The translations under genes were made by a program, and so were the position numbers. A DNA stretch of 64,000 bases from the NCBI GenBank assembly GCA_944368775.1, contig CALVXB010000002.1, positions 1 through 64,000 on the forward strand, given 5' to 3'. The notes below the pieces were generated by a model. That model saw nothing but the letters and a program-made list of their open reading frames with translations. It did no database searches and had not been told where the DNA came from. This DNA is from an uncultured Clostridia bacterium. GTDB taxonomy: Bacteria > Bacillota > Clostridia > Christensenellales > Borkfalkiaceae. Below are positions 1 through 8,856 of this stretch, in pieces (within the stretch, counting starts at the first letter, position 1; every line of letters begins with the position of its first letter).

Positions 1-11
1 GTACGTCTGTG

Positions 12-71
12 TTCCCCTCGCAAAGCCGCGCGTTCCTCGTCTTGCTCGCATCTCCGCGGTTTTAGGGGAGA
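12..71 (+). promoter_or_regulatory. Possible leader stem-loop before the ECF operon
   Basis: Bases 12-30 and 55-71 can pair: TCCCCT with AGGGGA on the outside and CCGCG with CGCGG on the inside, around a 24-nt loop. It lies 45 nt upstream of the S-component start. It could be part of a leader regulator or the remains of an upstream terminator (no T-run follows). The window edge prevents a decision. Confidence 0.25.
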
Positions 72-114
72 AGCTGTATCTTGCAATACTTTGGCTTATA
101 AAATGAGGTAATTT

Positions 115-873
115 ATGAACGAAACAGAAAAAAAGACGATCGAAGGACAGGCGGCTCCCTCCAAGCAGGAGCAGGACGCCGCGCGCGAGCAGGACGCCGC
201 GCAGGCGCTCATCTCGAATACGGAAGAGATCGCAGAGAGCAGGCCTGCAGAAGCAGCCGCGGAGGCCGCGCGCCCCGCCGCCGCCCAAGAGGCGGACGAC
301 GAGGGCAAACTCTTCCGCAAATTCAAGATCAAAGACATCGTCTTTCTCGCCATCATGGCGGCGTGTATGCTGGTGACGGGCGCGATCATGCCCCTCGTGG
401 GGCAGATCCCCGTGTTCGGCATCGTGCAGGTGTGCCTCGGCTTGCAGTTTTCCATCTTCCCCGTCATCGGCATGATGAAGGTGCGCAAGACGGGCTCGCT
501 GCTGTTTATGTCGCTGTGCTGCGGCGTCGTGCTCGTGTTTATGAATACGATCATGTTCGCGTGCACGCTGATCTGCGCTCTGATCGCCGAGGTGTTGACC
601 GCCCTCATCTTCCGCGGATACAAAAAGGACGGCGCGAGCGTGTTTGCGGGCATCATCTTTTTCCCGCTCACCCTTCCCTTCCTGTACATCTACTATAACT
701 TCCTGTACACCGTCACCAAAGATACGGGCGTCGCCGTCAGCGCCTTCATCGGCGCAGACCCCTGGATCGCGATCGGTATGAGCGCCGCCGTGCTCGCCGT
801 GTGCGCCCTCGGGTCGTTCATCGGGTATATCATCGCGCGCGAACTCCGCAAATCGGGGGTCATGAAAAAGTAA
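115..873 (+). CDS. ECF transporter S component, Trep_Strep (MptD) family
   Basis: A 252-residue protein with a charged, Ala/Glu/Gln-rich cytoplasmic tail of about 70 residues, then five to six hydrophobic segments beginning at KDIVFLAIMAACMLVTGAIM. It is probably the substrate-binding membrane subunit of an energy-coupling factor vitamin or micronutrient importer. The assignment rests on the fold-like pattern (short N-terminal KxKD, then AxxxG-type helices) and on the T and A components that follow directly. The start has GAGGTA seven bases upstream. The substrate cannot be told from sequence, because Trep_Strep family substrates are not established. The stop shares one base with the next ATG (TAATG), so translation is probably coupled. 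Confidence 0.8.
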   Translation: MNETEKKTIEGQAAPSKQEQDAAREQDAAQALISNTEEIAESRPAEAAAEAARPAAAQEADDEGKLFRKFKIKDIVFLAIMAACMLVTGAIMPLVGQIPVFGIVQVCLGLQFSIFPVIGMMKVRKTGSLLFMSLCCGVVLVFMNTIMFACTLICALIAEVLTALIFRGYKKDGASVFAGIIFFPLTLPFLYIYYNFLYTVTKDTGVAVSAFIGADPWIAIGMSAAVLAVCALGSFIGYIIARELRKSGVMKK

Positions 874-1544
874 TGGCGCTTTGGAACCAAAAACTCTATC
901 CGCTCGTCGCCATCCTCTCGGGGGTATTCGTCATCGTATTCGGCCTCGTCATGGCGAAGGAACTGCTCGCCTGCTCCCTCTTTCTGGCGGGGTGCTTCGT
1001 GTGGCTGATGTTGTTCGGCTGCGGCAGGGCGTGCCTGCGCGCGCTGCTCCCGTTCGTCGTCGTCGCGGGCATCTTCTTCGCCATCTTCTACGGCGCGACG
1101 GGCACCCTCGACGCGGGCTGGTCGATGGCAAACCGCTTCGGCGCCGTCTTCCTCGCCGTCGTGCCCGGCATGTCCACGACGCCCGTTCGCATGACGCGCT
1201 CCCTCTCGCAGGTACATACGCCCCGCTCGGTCACCCTCGGCATGCTCATCGCCATGTCCTTCGTGCCCATGCTCAAGGGGGAGATCGCGCGCGTGCGCGA
1301 GGCGATGAAGACGCGCGGCGCGGGCAGCGTCCTCAACCTCAAAATTTTGTACCGCGCCTTCCTCGTCCCCCTCGTCATGCGCCTCGTCAACATCTCGGAT
1401 ACCCTCGCGCTCTCCGTCGAAACGCGCGGCTTCGCGCTCGGCAAGGTGCGCTATACCATTTATAAAAAAGAAAAATTCGCATTGTCCGACCTCGTCTACC
1501 TCCTCGGGCTGGCCGCGGGCGCGGTGCTTACGGTGGTGTTATGA
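873..1544 (+). CDS. ECF transporter transmembrane T component (EcfT)
   Basis: A 223-residue membrane protein with four to five hydrophobic helices in the first half. The cytoplasmic segment includes EAMKTRGAGS (near residue 147) and SVETRGFALG (near residue 184). These A-R-G-type motifs are characteristic of EcfT and couple the ATPases to the S component. I placed the start at the ATG overlapping the previous stop, since an in-frame start further upstream would lie inside the S gene. The stop overlaps the ATPase start by four bases (ATGA). EcfT scaffolds the S subunit and the two ATPase domains in the cytoplasmic membrane. Confidence 0.85.
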   Translation: MALWNQKLYPLVAILSGVFVIVFGLVMAKELLACSLFLAGCFVWLMLFGCGRACLRALLPFVVVAGIFFAIFYGATGTLDAGWSMANRFGAVFLAVVPGMSTTPVRMTRSLSQVHTPRSVTLGMLIAMSFVPMLKGEIARVREAMKTRGAGSVLNLKILYRAFLVPLVMRLVNISDTLALSVETRGFALGKVRYTIYKKEKFALSDLVYLLGLAAGAVLTVVL

Positions 1545-2953
1545 GCGCGATCACTCTCAAAGGCGTCAACTTTTCTTACGACGGCAAAGCGAACATCCTC
1601 GAAAACACAGACTTTACCGCCGAATACGGCGAGGTCGCCCTCCTCTCCGGCCACTCGGGGGAGGGGAAGAGCACCCTCATGTACATCGTCAGCGGCATCA
1701 TCCCAAACGTCAACTACGGCGAGCTCTCGGGTGAGGTCATGGTCGGCGGCGAGAGCATCAAGGGCAGAAAGATGGGCGACATCTGCCGCAAGGTGGGCGT
1801 CGTGCTGCAAAACGCCGACGAGCAGATCATCCAAAAGATCGTAGAGGACGAGATCGCCTTCGGCTGCGAAAATCTCGCCTTCCCGCCCGAAAAGATACAA
1901 AAGCAGATCGGCATCGTCTGCGACCTCATGAAGTTAGACCCGCAGTGGAAGTGCCGCACCCTCTCGGGCGGGCAGAAGCAGCGGCTGATCACGGCAAGTA
2001 CCCTCGCGATGGGGCAGCGCATCATCATCCTCGACGAGCCGCTCGCCAACCTCGATAAAGACGGGGCAAAACTTTTGATGGGCACGCTGCGCTCGCTCGC
2101 CAAGGCGGGCTACTGCGTCCTCGTCATCGAGCACCGCCTCGACATGGTGCTGCCCTTCGTCGACACCGTCTGGCACATCGGCGATAAAACGGTCAAAAAG
2201 GTCGAGGACAAGGCCGCCTACCTGCGCGCGCAGACGGCGAAGATCGAAGACGCCTGCCCCGCCTTTGCGGGCGCGGGGCTGCTGTTCGCGCTCGACGAGG
2301 TCGCCTTTTCGGTCAGGGAGCGGGAGATCTTGCGCGGCGTCACCCTCGACATCCCCAAAGGGGGCAGAACGGTCCTCCTGGGCGAAAACGGCTGCGGAAA
2401 GACGACGCTGCTGCGCCTCATCGCCCGCCTCTATAAGCCGACGGGCGGAAAAATTACACAGTGCATCGACGAAAAGTTCAAGCAAAAGCCCAAGGGCAGC
2501 CGGGCGTGGTTCAAGAGGGTCGGGGTCGTGTACCAAAACCCGGACTACCAGCTCTTTATGCCCACCGTGCGGCAGGAGATCTGCTTCGGGGCAAAGAGCG
2601 AGGCATACGCCGCCGAGATCGCCGAATTGTTCGGCGTCAAGCATCTGTGGGAGCGGCACCCGCAGTCCCTCTCGGAGGGGCAGAAGCGCCGCGTGTCCAT
2701 CGCGGCGGTCGCCGCCTGCGCGCCCGAGGTGCTGCTGCTCGACGAGCCGACGGTCGGGCAGGACTACGAGGGGCTGTGCCGGATGGTGGAGATCCTCAAC
2801 AGGCTGCACGCGGAGACGGGCAACACGATGATCACCATCACCCACGACGTGCGCTGCGCCGAGGCGCTGTGCGACAAGGCGTACCTCATCGAGGGGGGCG
2901 TCGCCGCGCGCGCGGGCGGCAAAGAGCTGGTGCGCGCCTATTTCTCCGCCTGA
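1541..2953 (+). CDS. Fused double ATPase of an ECF transporter (EcfA1-EcfA2 type)
   Basis: 470 residues holding two ABC ATPase domains in one chain. The first has Walker A GHSGEGKST (about residues 36-44), signature LSGGQKQR and Walker B IIILDEP. The second has Walker A GENGCGKTT near residue 280, signature LSEGQKRR and Walker B VLLLDEP. Most ECF modules use two separate ATPases. The fused form is known in Trep_Strep-type loci and agrees with the upstream S component. The protein powers import from the cytoplasmic face. A strong hairpin at 2990-3021 follows the gene and probably ends the operon. Confidence 0.88.
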   Translation: MSAITLKGVNFSYDGKANILENTDFTAEYGEVALLSGHSGEGKSTLMYIVSGIIPNVNYGELSGEVMVGGESIKGRKMGDICRKVGVVLQNADEQIIQKIVEDEIAFGCENLAFPPEKIQKQIGIVCDLMKLDPQWKCRTLSGGQKQRLITASTLAMGQRIIILDEPLANLDKDGAKLLMGTLRSLAKAGYCVLVIEHRLDMVLPFVDTVWHIGDKTVKKVEDKAAYLRAQTAKIEDACPAFAGAGLLFALDEVAFSVREREILRGVTLDIPKGGRTVLLGENGCGKTTLLRLIARLYKPTGGKITQCIDEKFKQKPKGSRAWFKRVGVVYQNPDYQLFMPTVRQEICFGAKSEAYAAEIAELFGVKHLWERHPQSLSEGQKRRVSIAAVAACAPEVLLLDEPTVGQDYEGLCRMVEILNRLHAETGNTMITITHDVRCAEALCDKAYLIEGGVAARAGGKELVRAYFSA

Positions 2954-2989
2954 TCTCTTCGTTTTTTTGAAGGGGAAGCGCAAGTTGTT

Positions 2990-3021
2990 CCGCGCGGCGG
3001 GCCTTTCGGCCCGCCGCGCGG
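2990..3021 (+). terminator. Strong hairpin ending the ECF operon
   Basis: Perfect 14-bp stem, CCGCGCGGCGGGCC with its complement, around a TTTC loop. The downstream T-run is weak (GTTTT a few bases later), so termination efficiency is uncertain. Confidence 0.6.
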
Positions 3022-3123
3022 CCGCGTTTTCCGCCCCTTCCGGCACGGCCGCAGCCGCTGCGCCGATGGAGTGGGCCGGCGCGCTGTGCGGGCGGGCGAA
3101 GGCGGGGGAACGGGCGGTTTTTC

Positions 3124-3152
3124 TTGACAAAATCTCCCTCCGCCGATATAAT
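3124..3152 (+). promoter_or_regulatory. Sigma-A promoter of the 5'-nucleotidase operon
   Basis: TTGACA (3124-3129), a 17-bp spacer, then TATAAT (3147-3152): a consensus housekeeping promoter. The start codon follows 32 bases later behind AAAAGGAG. It probably drives the run of genes to 8037. Confidence 0.9.
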
Positions 3153-3183
3153 GGAGCTGTCCATTGTAAAAAGGAGAAAACGA

Positions 3184-5109
3184 ATGAAGAAAACGTTATC
3201 GATTTTATCTGCGGCGGCGCTGGCGCTGTCCGTGTCGGTGCTCGGCTTTGCCGGCTGCGCGCCGCAGCCGCCCGAAGAGCAGCCCGCCGAGGGGCAGGCG
3301 GTCATCTTCCACACCAACGATACGCACGGCTACCTGCAGGAGAGCGAGGAGGACGGCATCATCGGCATCGCACGCGTCGCCGCGCTCAAAGAGCAGACGG
3401 AGGGCGCGCTGCTCGTGGACGCGGGCGACGCGACGCAGGGCCTGCCCGTCGCCTCGCTGACGCAGGGCGCGGACGTCATCGACCTGTTCAACCTCGCCGG
3501 CTACGACGCGATGGCGCTCGGCAACCACGAGTTCGACTTCGGCACCGAAAACCTGCTTCAAAACGTGCGCCGCGCGGACTTCCCCATGCTCGCCGCAAAC
3601 GTGTACGACGGCGACGAGCCGCTGCTTGCGGGCGTGCAGGAGGGGAGCGACGGCTGCAGCGTCATCCTCGAGAGCGGCGGGCTGCAGGTCGGCATCTTCG
3701 CGCTGACGACGGCGGATACCCGCACCTCCACTAACCCCGTGCTGGTCGGCGACCTCGACTTCCGCAGCGAGATCGAAACGGCAAAAGAGCAGATCGACGC
3801 CCTCGAGGCGGCGGGCGCGGACGCCGTCGTCGCCCTCTGCCACATGGGCAACAGCGACGCGACCTGCACCAGCGTTGACCTCGCCGAGGCGATGACGGGC
3901 GAGTACGAGGGGCGGTTGGACGCCATCATCGACGGCCACAGTCACACCACCGAAAACGGCGAGGTGAACGGCGTGCTCATCGCGCAGACGGGCACCGGCC
4001 TGACGCAGGTCGGCAAGATGACGCTGACCGCCGAGGATGGCGAGGTGACGGTCGAGGAGGAGCTGCTCTCGTACGAAGACGTCGCCTCCGTGCAGCCGTC
4101 CGCCGCCGTCGCGGAAAAGCTGGCCGAAATCGAGGCCTCGCAGGAGGACCTGCTCGGCGAAAAGGTAGGGGATATCGACTTCACCCTCTGGGCGGGGCAG
4201 ATCGGCGAGATCGCCATGACGCGCGCGGTGGAGACCAACTTCGGCGACTTCGCGGCGGACGCCGTGCGCAGCGCGGCCGAGCAGTTCGCGGCGGAGGCGG
4301 GCATCGACGCGCCCGTCGTCGCGGCGGAAAACGGCGGCGGCATCCGCGCAGCCATCCCGTACGGGGAAGTCACCGTCGGCAGCCTCGTCTCCGCCTTCCC
4401 CTTCTCCAACACCATCTTCGTCAAGCAGGTCACCCCGAAGATTTTGTACGAGGTGATGGAGGTCTCCGGCTCGCTGCTCGACGGGCAGGACGAAAACGGC
4501 ATGCTGCTGCAGACGGCGATCTCGGGCGGATTTTTGCAGGTGTCCGGCTTCACCGTGCGCTTTGACCCCTCCGCCGGGGAGGGCGAGCACAAGGTCGTGT
4601 CCATCACCCTCGACGGCGAGTCGCAGCCGCTCGACCGCGACGACGATACCCGCGCCATCCTCATGGCGAGCAACAACTTTATCATGAGCGGCGGCAACAA
4701 TTACACCATGCTCGCCTCCCTGCCCAAGCTGGGCGAGCCGGGCGGCGAGCTCGAGGTGATGCGCGCTTACTTCGAGGACTGCCTCGCGAGCGGCAGCCTC
4801 GCAGACTACGCCCGCCCGCAGGGCCGCATCCGCATGGACGGCGGCAGCTATACGCCCAAAGACTACACCGCGACGCTGCTTGTCGAGCGAGACGGGCAGC
4901 CGCTCGCGGACGCAGAGGTCTCCTACATCCTCGACGGCGGCGCGGCGGTCGCCGCGCGCACGGACGGGCAGGGGTACCTGCGCATCACCGTCGCAGACGG
5001 CGCGCACAGCGTGCGCCTTGCGGGCGGCACGCGCGAGGTGTACATCGACAACTACCTTGGCATCGGCCTGGTCGAAGACGCGCTGCGCACCTATCCCGTC
5101 CTCCGCTGA
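3184..5109 (+). CDS. Lipoprotein bifunctional metallophosphatase / 5'-nucleotidase
   Basis: 641 residues. The signal peptide ends in a lipobox (GFAGC, Cys about 25), so the enzyme is anchored outside the membrane. The calcineurin-like metallophosphatase domain shows HTNDTHG (43-49), DAGDATQG, GNHEFDFG (113-120) and GHSHT. The 5'-nucleotidase C-terminal domain shows ENGGGIRAAIPYGEVT followed by FPFSN. About 70 further residues (DGQPLADAEVSYILDGG onward) look like a carboxypeptidase-regulatory or Big-type beta-sandwich. The role is probably salvage of extracellular nucleotides. I chose the ATG with AAAAGGAG upstream that starts the lipoprotein signal. The next gene overlaps by one base. Confidence 0.9.
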   Translation: MKKTLSILSAAALALSVSVLGFAGCAPQPPEEQPAEGQAVIFHTNDTHGYLQESEEDGIIGIARVAALKEQTEGALLVDAGDATQGLPVASLTQGADVIDLFNLAGYDAMALGNHEFDFGTENLLQNVRRADFPMLAANVYDGDEPLLAGVQEGSDGCSVILESGGLQVGIFALTTADTRTSTNPVLVGDLDFRSEIETAKEQIDALEAAGADAVVALCHMGNSDATCTSVDLAEAMTGEYEGRLDAIIDGHSHTTENGEVNGVLIAQTGTGLTQVGKMTLTAEDGEVTVEEELLSYEDVASVQPSAAVAEKLAEIEASQEDLLGEKVGDIDFTLWAGQIGEIAMTRAVETNFGDFAADAVRSAAEQFAAEAGIDAPVVAAENGGGIRAAIPYGEVTVGSLVSAFPFSNTIFVKQVTPKILYEVMEVSGSLLDGQDENGMLLQTAISGGFLQVSGFTVRFDPSAGEGEHKVVSITLDGESQPLDRDDDTRAILMASNNFIMSGGNNYTMLASLPKLGEPGGELEVMRAYFEDCLASGSLADYARPQGRIRMDGGSYTPKDYTATLLVERDGQPLADAEVSYILDGGAAVAARTDGQGYLRITVADGAHSVRLAGGTREVYIDNYLGIGLVEDALRTYPVLR

Positions 5110-5816
5110 TGGACCTGCATTCCCTTTTCCCGCAAGACTACGACAAAAAGACGGCGTTTTTCGCGCTGCTCGCCCTGCTCGTCAACGTCGCCTTCGCGCT
5201 GTTCAACGCCGTCATGGCCGCGCTGTGGCGCTCGGCGTGGTACGCCTCGCTCGCAGGCTACTACACGGCGCTCATCCTGCTGCGCGGCGGCGTCGTGCTT
5301 ACGCAGCACAAGCTGCACGCGCGCAGCGGGGGCGACGCGCATGCCTTCCTCATTTCGCAATGGAAGGTGTTTATCGGCTGCGGGGCGCTGCTGCTCGTAT
5401 TCGAGCTCGCCATGTGCGGCGCAGTCACGGCGCTCATCATCGGCGGGCGCAGCGCGCAGGGCGGGGAGATCGGCGAGATCTACGCCATCGCGACCGCCGC
5501 CTACACCTTTTACAAGGCGGTCGGCGCCATCGTACAGCTCGTCCGCTCGCGGCGGCGGGGCAACCCCGTCACGCAGGCGCTGCGCGCGGTCGGCATCGCC
5601 GACGCCTGCACCTCGATGGTCTCGCTCACCGTGCTCATGCTCGCCACCTTCGGCGGAGATGGCATGATGTCCGTCAAGGCGTGCGTCGGGTTCGGCGCGG
5701 TCGCCGTCACGGCGGCGATGGCCGTGTATATGATCGTGCGCGGCTGCCTGCGCCTGCGCACCCTGCGCGCCGCGGGCGCAGCGCCCCGTTCTATGGGGGA
5801 GGAGGATCTGTCATGA
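5109..5816 (+). CDS. Hypothetical membrane protein with about six helices
   Basis: 235 residues, not assigned to a family. Hydrophobic segments start near residues 17, 50, 85, 125, 160 and 190, with positively charged loops (RSRRRGN, RLRTLRAAG) suggesting cytoplasmic connections. There are no catalytic motifs. It is coupled to the nucleotidase upstream (TGATG, one shared base) and to the next gene (ATGA), so it belongs to the same transcript that ends with cardiolipin synthase. A role in the envelope is a guess from context only. Confidence 0.6.
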   Translation: MDLHSLFPQDYDKKTAFFALLALLVNVAFALFNAVMAALWRSAWYASLAGYYTALILLRGGVVLTQHKLHARSGGDAHAFLISQWKVFIGCGALLLVFELAMCGAVTALIIGGRSAQGGEIGEIYAIATAAYTFYKAVGAIVQLVRSRRRGNPVTQALRAVGIADACTSMVSLTVLMLATFGGDGMMSVKACVGFGAVAVTAAMAVYMIVRGCLRLRTLRAAGAAPRSMGEEDLS

Positions 5817-6487
5817 AAAAGCGCCCCGTCGCCGCAGATTTCGACTACGACTACATCGCGCTGGAAGTCAAGCGCGCCAAAGCGGAGCGCTTCCGCCGCT
5901 GCTGCGAGCATTTCGGCTGGGAACAGATCGGGCGCACGGCCGATCGCAGGTACGCCGACGTCGTGCACCTGCGCTTCCGCCGCCCGCACGACGTGCCCGC
6001 CAAAGACGCGCTGCAGCTGCTGCAGGTGCGGTTAGAGCTGGCGTGGAACGCGGGCGGCCGCGCAGAAAATGCCCTCGCCGCCCACACCCTCTTCGCCTTG
6101 CTCGGGCTGCTCGCCGTCGCCGTCTGTCTGCTCGCGGCGGGCGTGCTGCTGCTCGTCTTTTTGTGGGCGACCACCTGGGCGCGCGCGCTCGGCTTCGTGC
6201 TGGCGGGGCTGGGCGTTTTGGTCGGTGCGGAGGGGCTGCGCCGGCTTGCGGGCGTTACGGGCAAGTCGCGGCAAAAGCACCGCGCCGCCATCATCGCCGC
6301 CCGGCGACAGATCCGCGCGCTGTGCGCCGCGGCGCGCGCATTGCGCGCCGCGGGAGAAGAGCAGGCCGCGGCCATTGCAGCGAATTCTTCGGCTGCGGAC
6401 GGCGCAGCCGACAAAGCCGCCCAAACCAAAAATGCCGCCGCAGCCGCGGGCAGCGCCGAAGGCGCGGCGCAGGGAGGTGGCATATGA
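5813..6487 (+). CDS. Hypothetical membrane protein with Ala-rich C-terminal tail
   Basis: 224 residues. The N-terminal third is charged and soluble (DYDYIALEVKRAKAERFRRCC). Two hydrophobic helices follow near residues 85-140. The last 80 residues are Ala-rich and low in complexity, interrupted by Lys/Arg/Gln. The N-terminal DFDYDYI-x-LEV-K pattern resembles small DUF2812-type proteins only loosely, so I leave the family open. The start overlaps the previous stop (ATGA), and the ATATGA at the end overlaps the cardiolipin synthase start. Confidence 0.55.
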   Translation: MKKRPVAADFDYDYIALEVKRAKAERFRRCCEHFGWEQIGRTADRRYADVVHLRFRRPHDVPAKDALQLLQVRLELAWNAGGRAENALAAHTLFALLGLLAVAVCLLAAGVLLLVFLWATTWARALGFVLAGLGVLVGAEGLRRLAGVTGKSRQKHRAAIIAARRQIRALCAAARALRAAGEEQAAAIAANSSAADGAADKAAQTKNAAAAAGSAEGAAQGGGI

Positions 6488-8037
6488 TCAAGCGACCCCG
6501 CCTCAGCCGCTCGCCCGACCCCAACGTCGTGCGCGTGCGCACCGAAGGCAACGGCCTCGGCGCGTTCAAAACGCTCGTCGTGCTGCTGCTCATCGCCCTG
6601 CAGTTGGGCGTGCTCATCTTTTTGTATATGCGCATCGTCGAGGCGTTTGGCGCGTACGTCACCCTTTCGCTCGCGCTCAGCGTGCTCACCGCCGCCTTCG
6701 TGCTCTCCTCCGACCAGAGCCCCTCGACCAAGGCGGTGTGGGTGTTCGTCGTGCTCGTGCTCTTCGTCGCGGGGTTTTTGCTCTACTTCGCCTCCGACCG
6801 CCGCGTCTTTTACGGCCGTTCACGCCGCCGCTGCGACGCCATTTTCCGCCGCGCGGCGGCGTACGCGCCGCTCGGCTGCGACACGGCGGGCGCGGATGCG
6901 CGCGTGCGCGAAGACGCCGCCTACCTCGCCCAAACGGGGCAGTTCCCCGCCTTCCGCGGCACAGACGCCGCCTACTTCTCCTCGGGCGGCAAGCTGTTCG
7001 ACGACGTCCTCTCCCGCCTGCGCACGGCGCAAAAGTTCATCTTCATCGAGTACTTCTGCATCGCCGACGGCGCCCTGCTCGAGCGCTTCATCGCCATTTT
7101 GTCCGAGCGGGCGGCGGCGGGCGTCGACGTGCGCGTCATCTACGACGACATGGGCAGCCACAGCACCTTCCGCGGCCGCACCAAGCGCCGCATGAAGGCC
7201 GCCGGCATCCGCGTGCTGCCCTTCAACCGCCTCGTGCCCGCCCTCAACATCGGCATGAACTTCCGCGACCACCGCAAGATCGTCGTCGTCGACGGCCAAA
7301 CGGCGTACACGGGCGGGGCAAACCTCGCCGACGAGTACGTCAACGAGGTGCGCATGTACGGCTATTGGAAGGACGCGGGCATCCGCATGGACGGCAGCGC
7401 CGTCGACGGCTTCACCTTCCTCTTTTTGCGGCAATGGGAGTTTTTGAGCAGAGAAGAAGAGGACTACGCCCCCTTCCTCGGCCTCGCTTCCCCGCGCGCA
7501 AACGGCGCACTGTACATCCCGTACGCCTGCGGGCTCGACTTCGACGCGCCCATCGGGCGGAACGTCTACCGCAACATGATCGCGAGTGCGCAGGGCAGGC
7601 TCTGGCTGATGACGCCCTACCTCGTCCCCGACGACGACCTGCTCGACCTGCTCGCTTCCAAGGCGGAAGGGGGCGCGGACGTGCGCGTCATCCTGCCCGG
7701 CGTGCCCGACAAGGGGATCGTCTACCGCCTCACCCTCGCCAATGGCGAAAAGCTCGCAAAGCGGGGCGTCAAGGTGTACTGCATGCGCGACAGTTTCGTG
7801 CACAGCAAGCTCATGCTCACAGACTGCAGCGCGGCCGTCGGCTCGGTCAACATGGATATGCGCAGCTTTTACGAGCAGTTTGAAAGCGCCGTCTACACCG
7901 ACGACGCCGCCGTGCGCACCGCGCTCGAAAAAGATTTCGTGCAGACCTTTGTCGAGTGCGCGCCGCTCTCCCTGCAGCGCGGGGCGCTCGGCCGCCTGTT
8001 CGACCGTCTGCTGCAAATTGCGGCACCGTTAATGTAG
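6484..8037 (+). CDS. cls: Cardiolipin synthase, phospholipase D superfamily
   Basis: 517 residues. Two to three N-terminal membrane helices (residues about 25-105) are followed by two PLD domains with the expected HKD motifs: HRKIVVVD near residue 262 and HSKLMLTD near residue 439, each followed by a G-x-(A/S)-N-(L/M)-D-type segment (GGANLADEY, GSVNMDMRS). The enzyme condenses phosphatidylglycerol (or related lipids) to cardiolipin at the cytoplasmic membrane. Length and domain order are normal for bacterial Cls. It is the last gene of the overlapping chain beginning at 3184. Transcription probably ends in the hairpins that follow. Confidence 0.92.
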   Translation: MIKRPRLSRSPDPNVVRVRTEGNGLGAFKTLVVLLLIALQLGVLIFLYMRIVEAFGAYVTLSLALSVLTAAFVLSSDQSPSTKAVWVFVVLVLFVAGFLLYFASDRRVFYGRSRRRCDAIFRRAAAYAPLGCDTAGADARVREDAAYLAQTGQFPAFRGTDAAYFSSGGKLFDDVLSRLRTAQKFIFIEYFCIADGALLERFIAILSERAAAGVDVRVIYDDMGSHSTFRGRTKRRMKAAGIRVLPFNRLVPALNIGMNFRDHRKIVVVDGQTAYTGGANLADEYVNEVRMYGYWKDAGIRMDGSAVDGFTFLFLRQWEFLSREEEDYAPFLGLASPRANGALYIPYACGLDFDAPIGRNVYRNMIASAQGRLWLMTPYLVPDDDLLDLLASKAEGGADVRVILPGVPDKGIVYRLTLANGEKLAKRGVKVYCMRDSFVHSKLMLTDCSAAVGSVNMDMRSFYEQFESAVYTDDAAVRTALEKDFVQTFVECAPLSLQRGALGRLFDRLLQIAAPLM

Positions 8038-8245
8038 CTCGGAGATTTCTCGGCGAGCTGACGCCTGCGAGATCTTCTGATTGGAGGGGAAACCCGAGCG
8101 GTTTTCCCCTCAGCGGCGCGCTTTTTAAGGGCACGCCTTTTTTTATGCGCGCCGCTTTCACCCCATCCGTGAGCGCTTACGCGCAAATAGGGGTGCGCAG
8201 CGGAAAAGTGTGATTTTCCTCGCGCGAGTGATTTATAAAAAGGCT

Positions 8246-8284
8246 CGGAGAATTTCTTTTGAGCTGACAAAAGAAATTCTTCCG
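8246..8284. repeat. Long inverted repeat
   Basis: Arms CGG-AGAATTTCTTTT and AAAAGAAATTCT-T-CCG around an 8-base loop: 12 perfect pairs plus three more beyond a bulged T. It has no T-run after it, so it is not a simple terminator. Confidence 0.7.
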
Positions 8285-8295
8285 AATTTAGAGAC

Positions 8296-8346
8296 AACCC
8301 GCTGTTCGCAGCTATTGCTGCTCGGCAGCGGGTTTTCTCTCTTTGC
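8296..8346 (+). terminator. Terminator-like hairpin with T-rich tail
   Basis: AACCCGCTG pairs with CAGCGGGTT, with an inner GCAGC/GCTGC stem, followed by TTTTCTCTCTTTG. It is a candidate terminator for the cardiolipin synthase transcript, although 260 bases downstream of its stop. Confidence 0.5.
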
Positions 8347-8473
8347 GCGATAATGAAGGGCACGCCTTTAAGAAGTCGCGCAAATTCACTCTTTCCTCAT
8401 AAGCCTCACGGCGAATTGAGTGCGCTCATCAAAATTGCGATTTTGACTCGCGCGAGAAAAATTCAAAAAAATA

Positions 8474-8587
8474 ACTCGAAAAAGCGGAAATCGCAATTTT
8501 CGCTTTTTCACAAAAAGCGGCGCAGCCGCGCTAAAATAAATTATTGAATCACTCGAAAAAGCAAAAACCGCAATTTTCGCTTTTTCC
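8474..8587. repeat. Pair of 37-bp direct repeats, each an internal hairpin
   Basis: Copies at 8474-8510 and 8551-8587 differ at four positions. Both begin ACTCGAAAAAGC and end TTTTCGCTTTTTC plus one base. In the first copy GAAAAAGCG pairs perfectly with CGCTTTTTC. An AT-rich linker of 40 bases separates them. Confidence 0.7.
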
Positions 8588-8721
8588 CCCAATTTGCCGA
8601 AAGGCTTTTGGGAAGAGGGTGAAGCCGCGCGATTTATTAAAAGTGTGCTACTAAAATATCGCGCGGCGAGGGAGAAAACACTGCTGCGCGCAGCGCACGG
8701 CGGTGTCTCCCTCAAATCACG

Positions 8722-8753
8722 ACTTTTTCTTTCGTCAGCACGAAAGAAAAAGT
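8722..8753. repeat. Perfect 14-bp inverted repeat
   Basis: ACTTTTTCTTTCGT and ACGAAAGAAAAAGT flank a CAGC loop. On the minus strand the stem would also read as a T-rich hairpin. Confidence 0.75.
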
Positions 8754-8764
8754 GTGAACTTCGT

Positions 8765-8816
8765 GTAACATCATGTTGCAAAATTGCCGTTTCGATGTTA
8801 CATCATGTTGCAAAAT
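8765..8816. promoter_or_regulatory. Tandem near-palindromic operator-like pair
   Basis: GTAACATCATGTTGCAAAAT (8765-8784) and GTTACATCATGTTGCAAAAT (8797-8816) match at 19 of 20 positions, 32 bp apart (about three helical turns). Each contains the near-palindrome ACATCATGT. They end 12 bases before the -35 of the next promoter, a typical place for activator or repressor binding. Confidence 0.55.
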
Positions 8817-8828
8817 GGCCGGAGGGGG

Positions 8829-8856
8829 TTGATTTTCCCAAAAAATATGCTACAAT
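8829..8856 (+). promoter_or_regulatory. Promoter of the 8913-11192 gene pair
   Basis: TTGATT, a 16-bp spacer and TACAAT, with the extended -10 TGC immediately upstream. The gene's AAGGAGG is about 45 bases downstream. Confidence 0.75.

Noticed and set aside
1..110. Vitamin riboswitch in the ECF operon leader
   Set aside because: A stem can be drawn, but no known riboswitch core motif is visible and most of any leader would lie outside the window.
3205..5007. Long minus-strand open frame (about 600 codons) opposite the nucleotidase gene
   Set aside because: It is a shadow of a GC-rich gene: no start signal, composition Arg/Ala/Val-rich, and the plus strand encodes clear metallophosphatase motifs.
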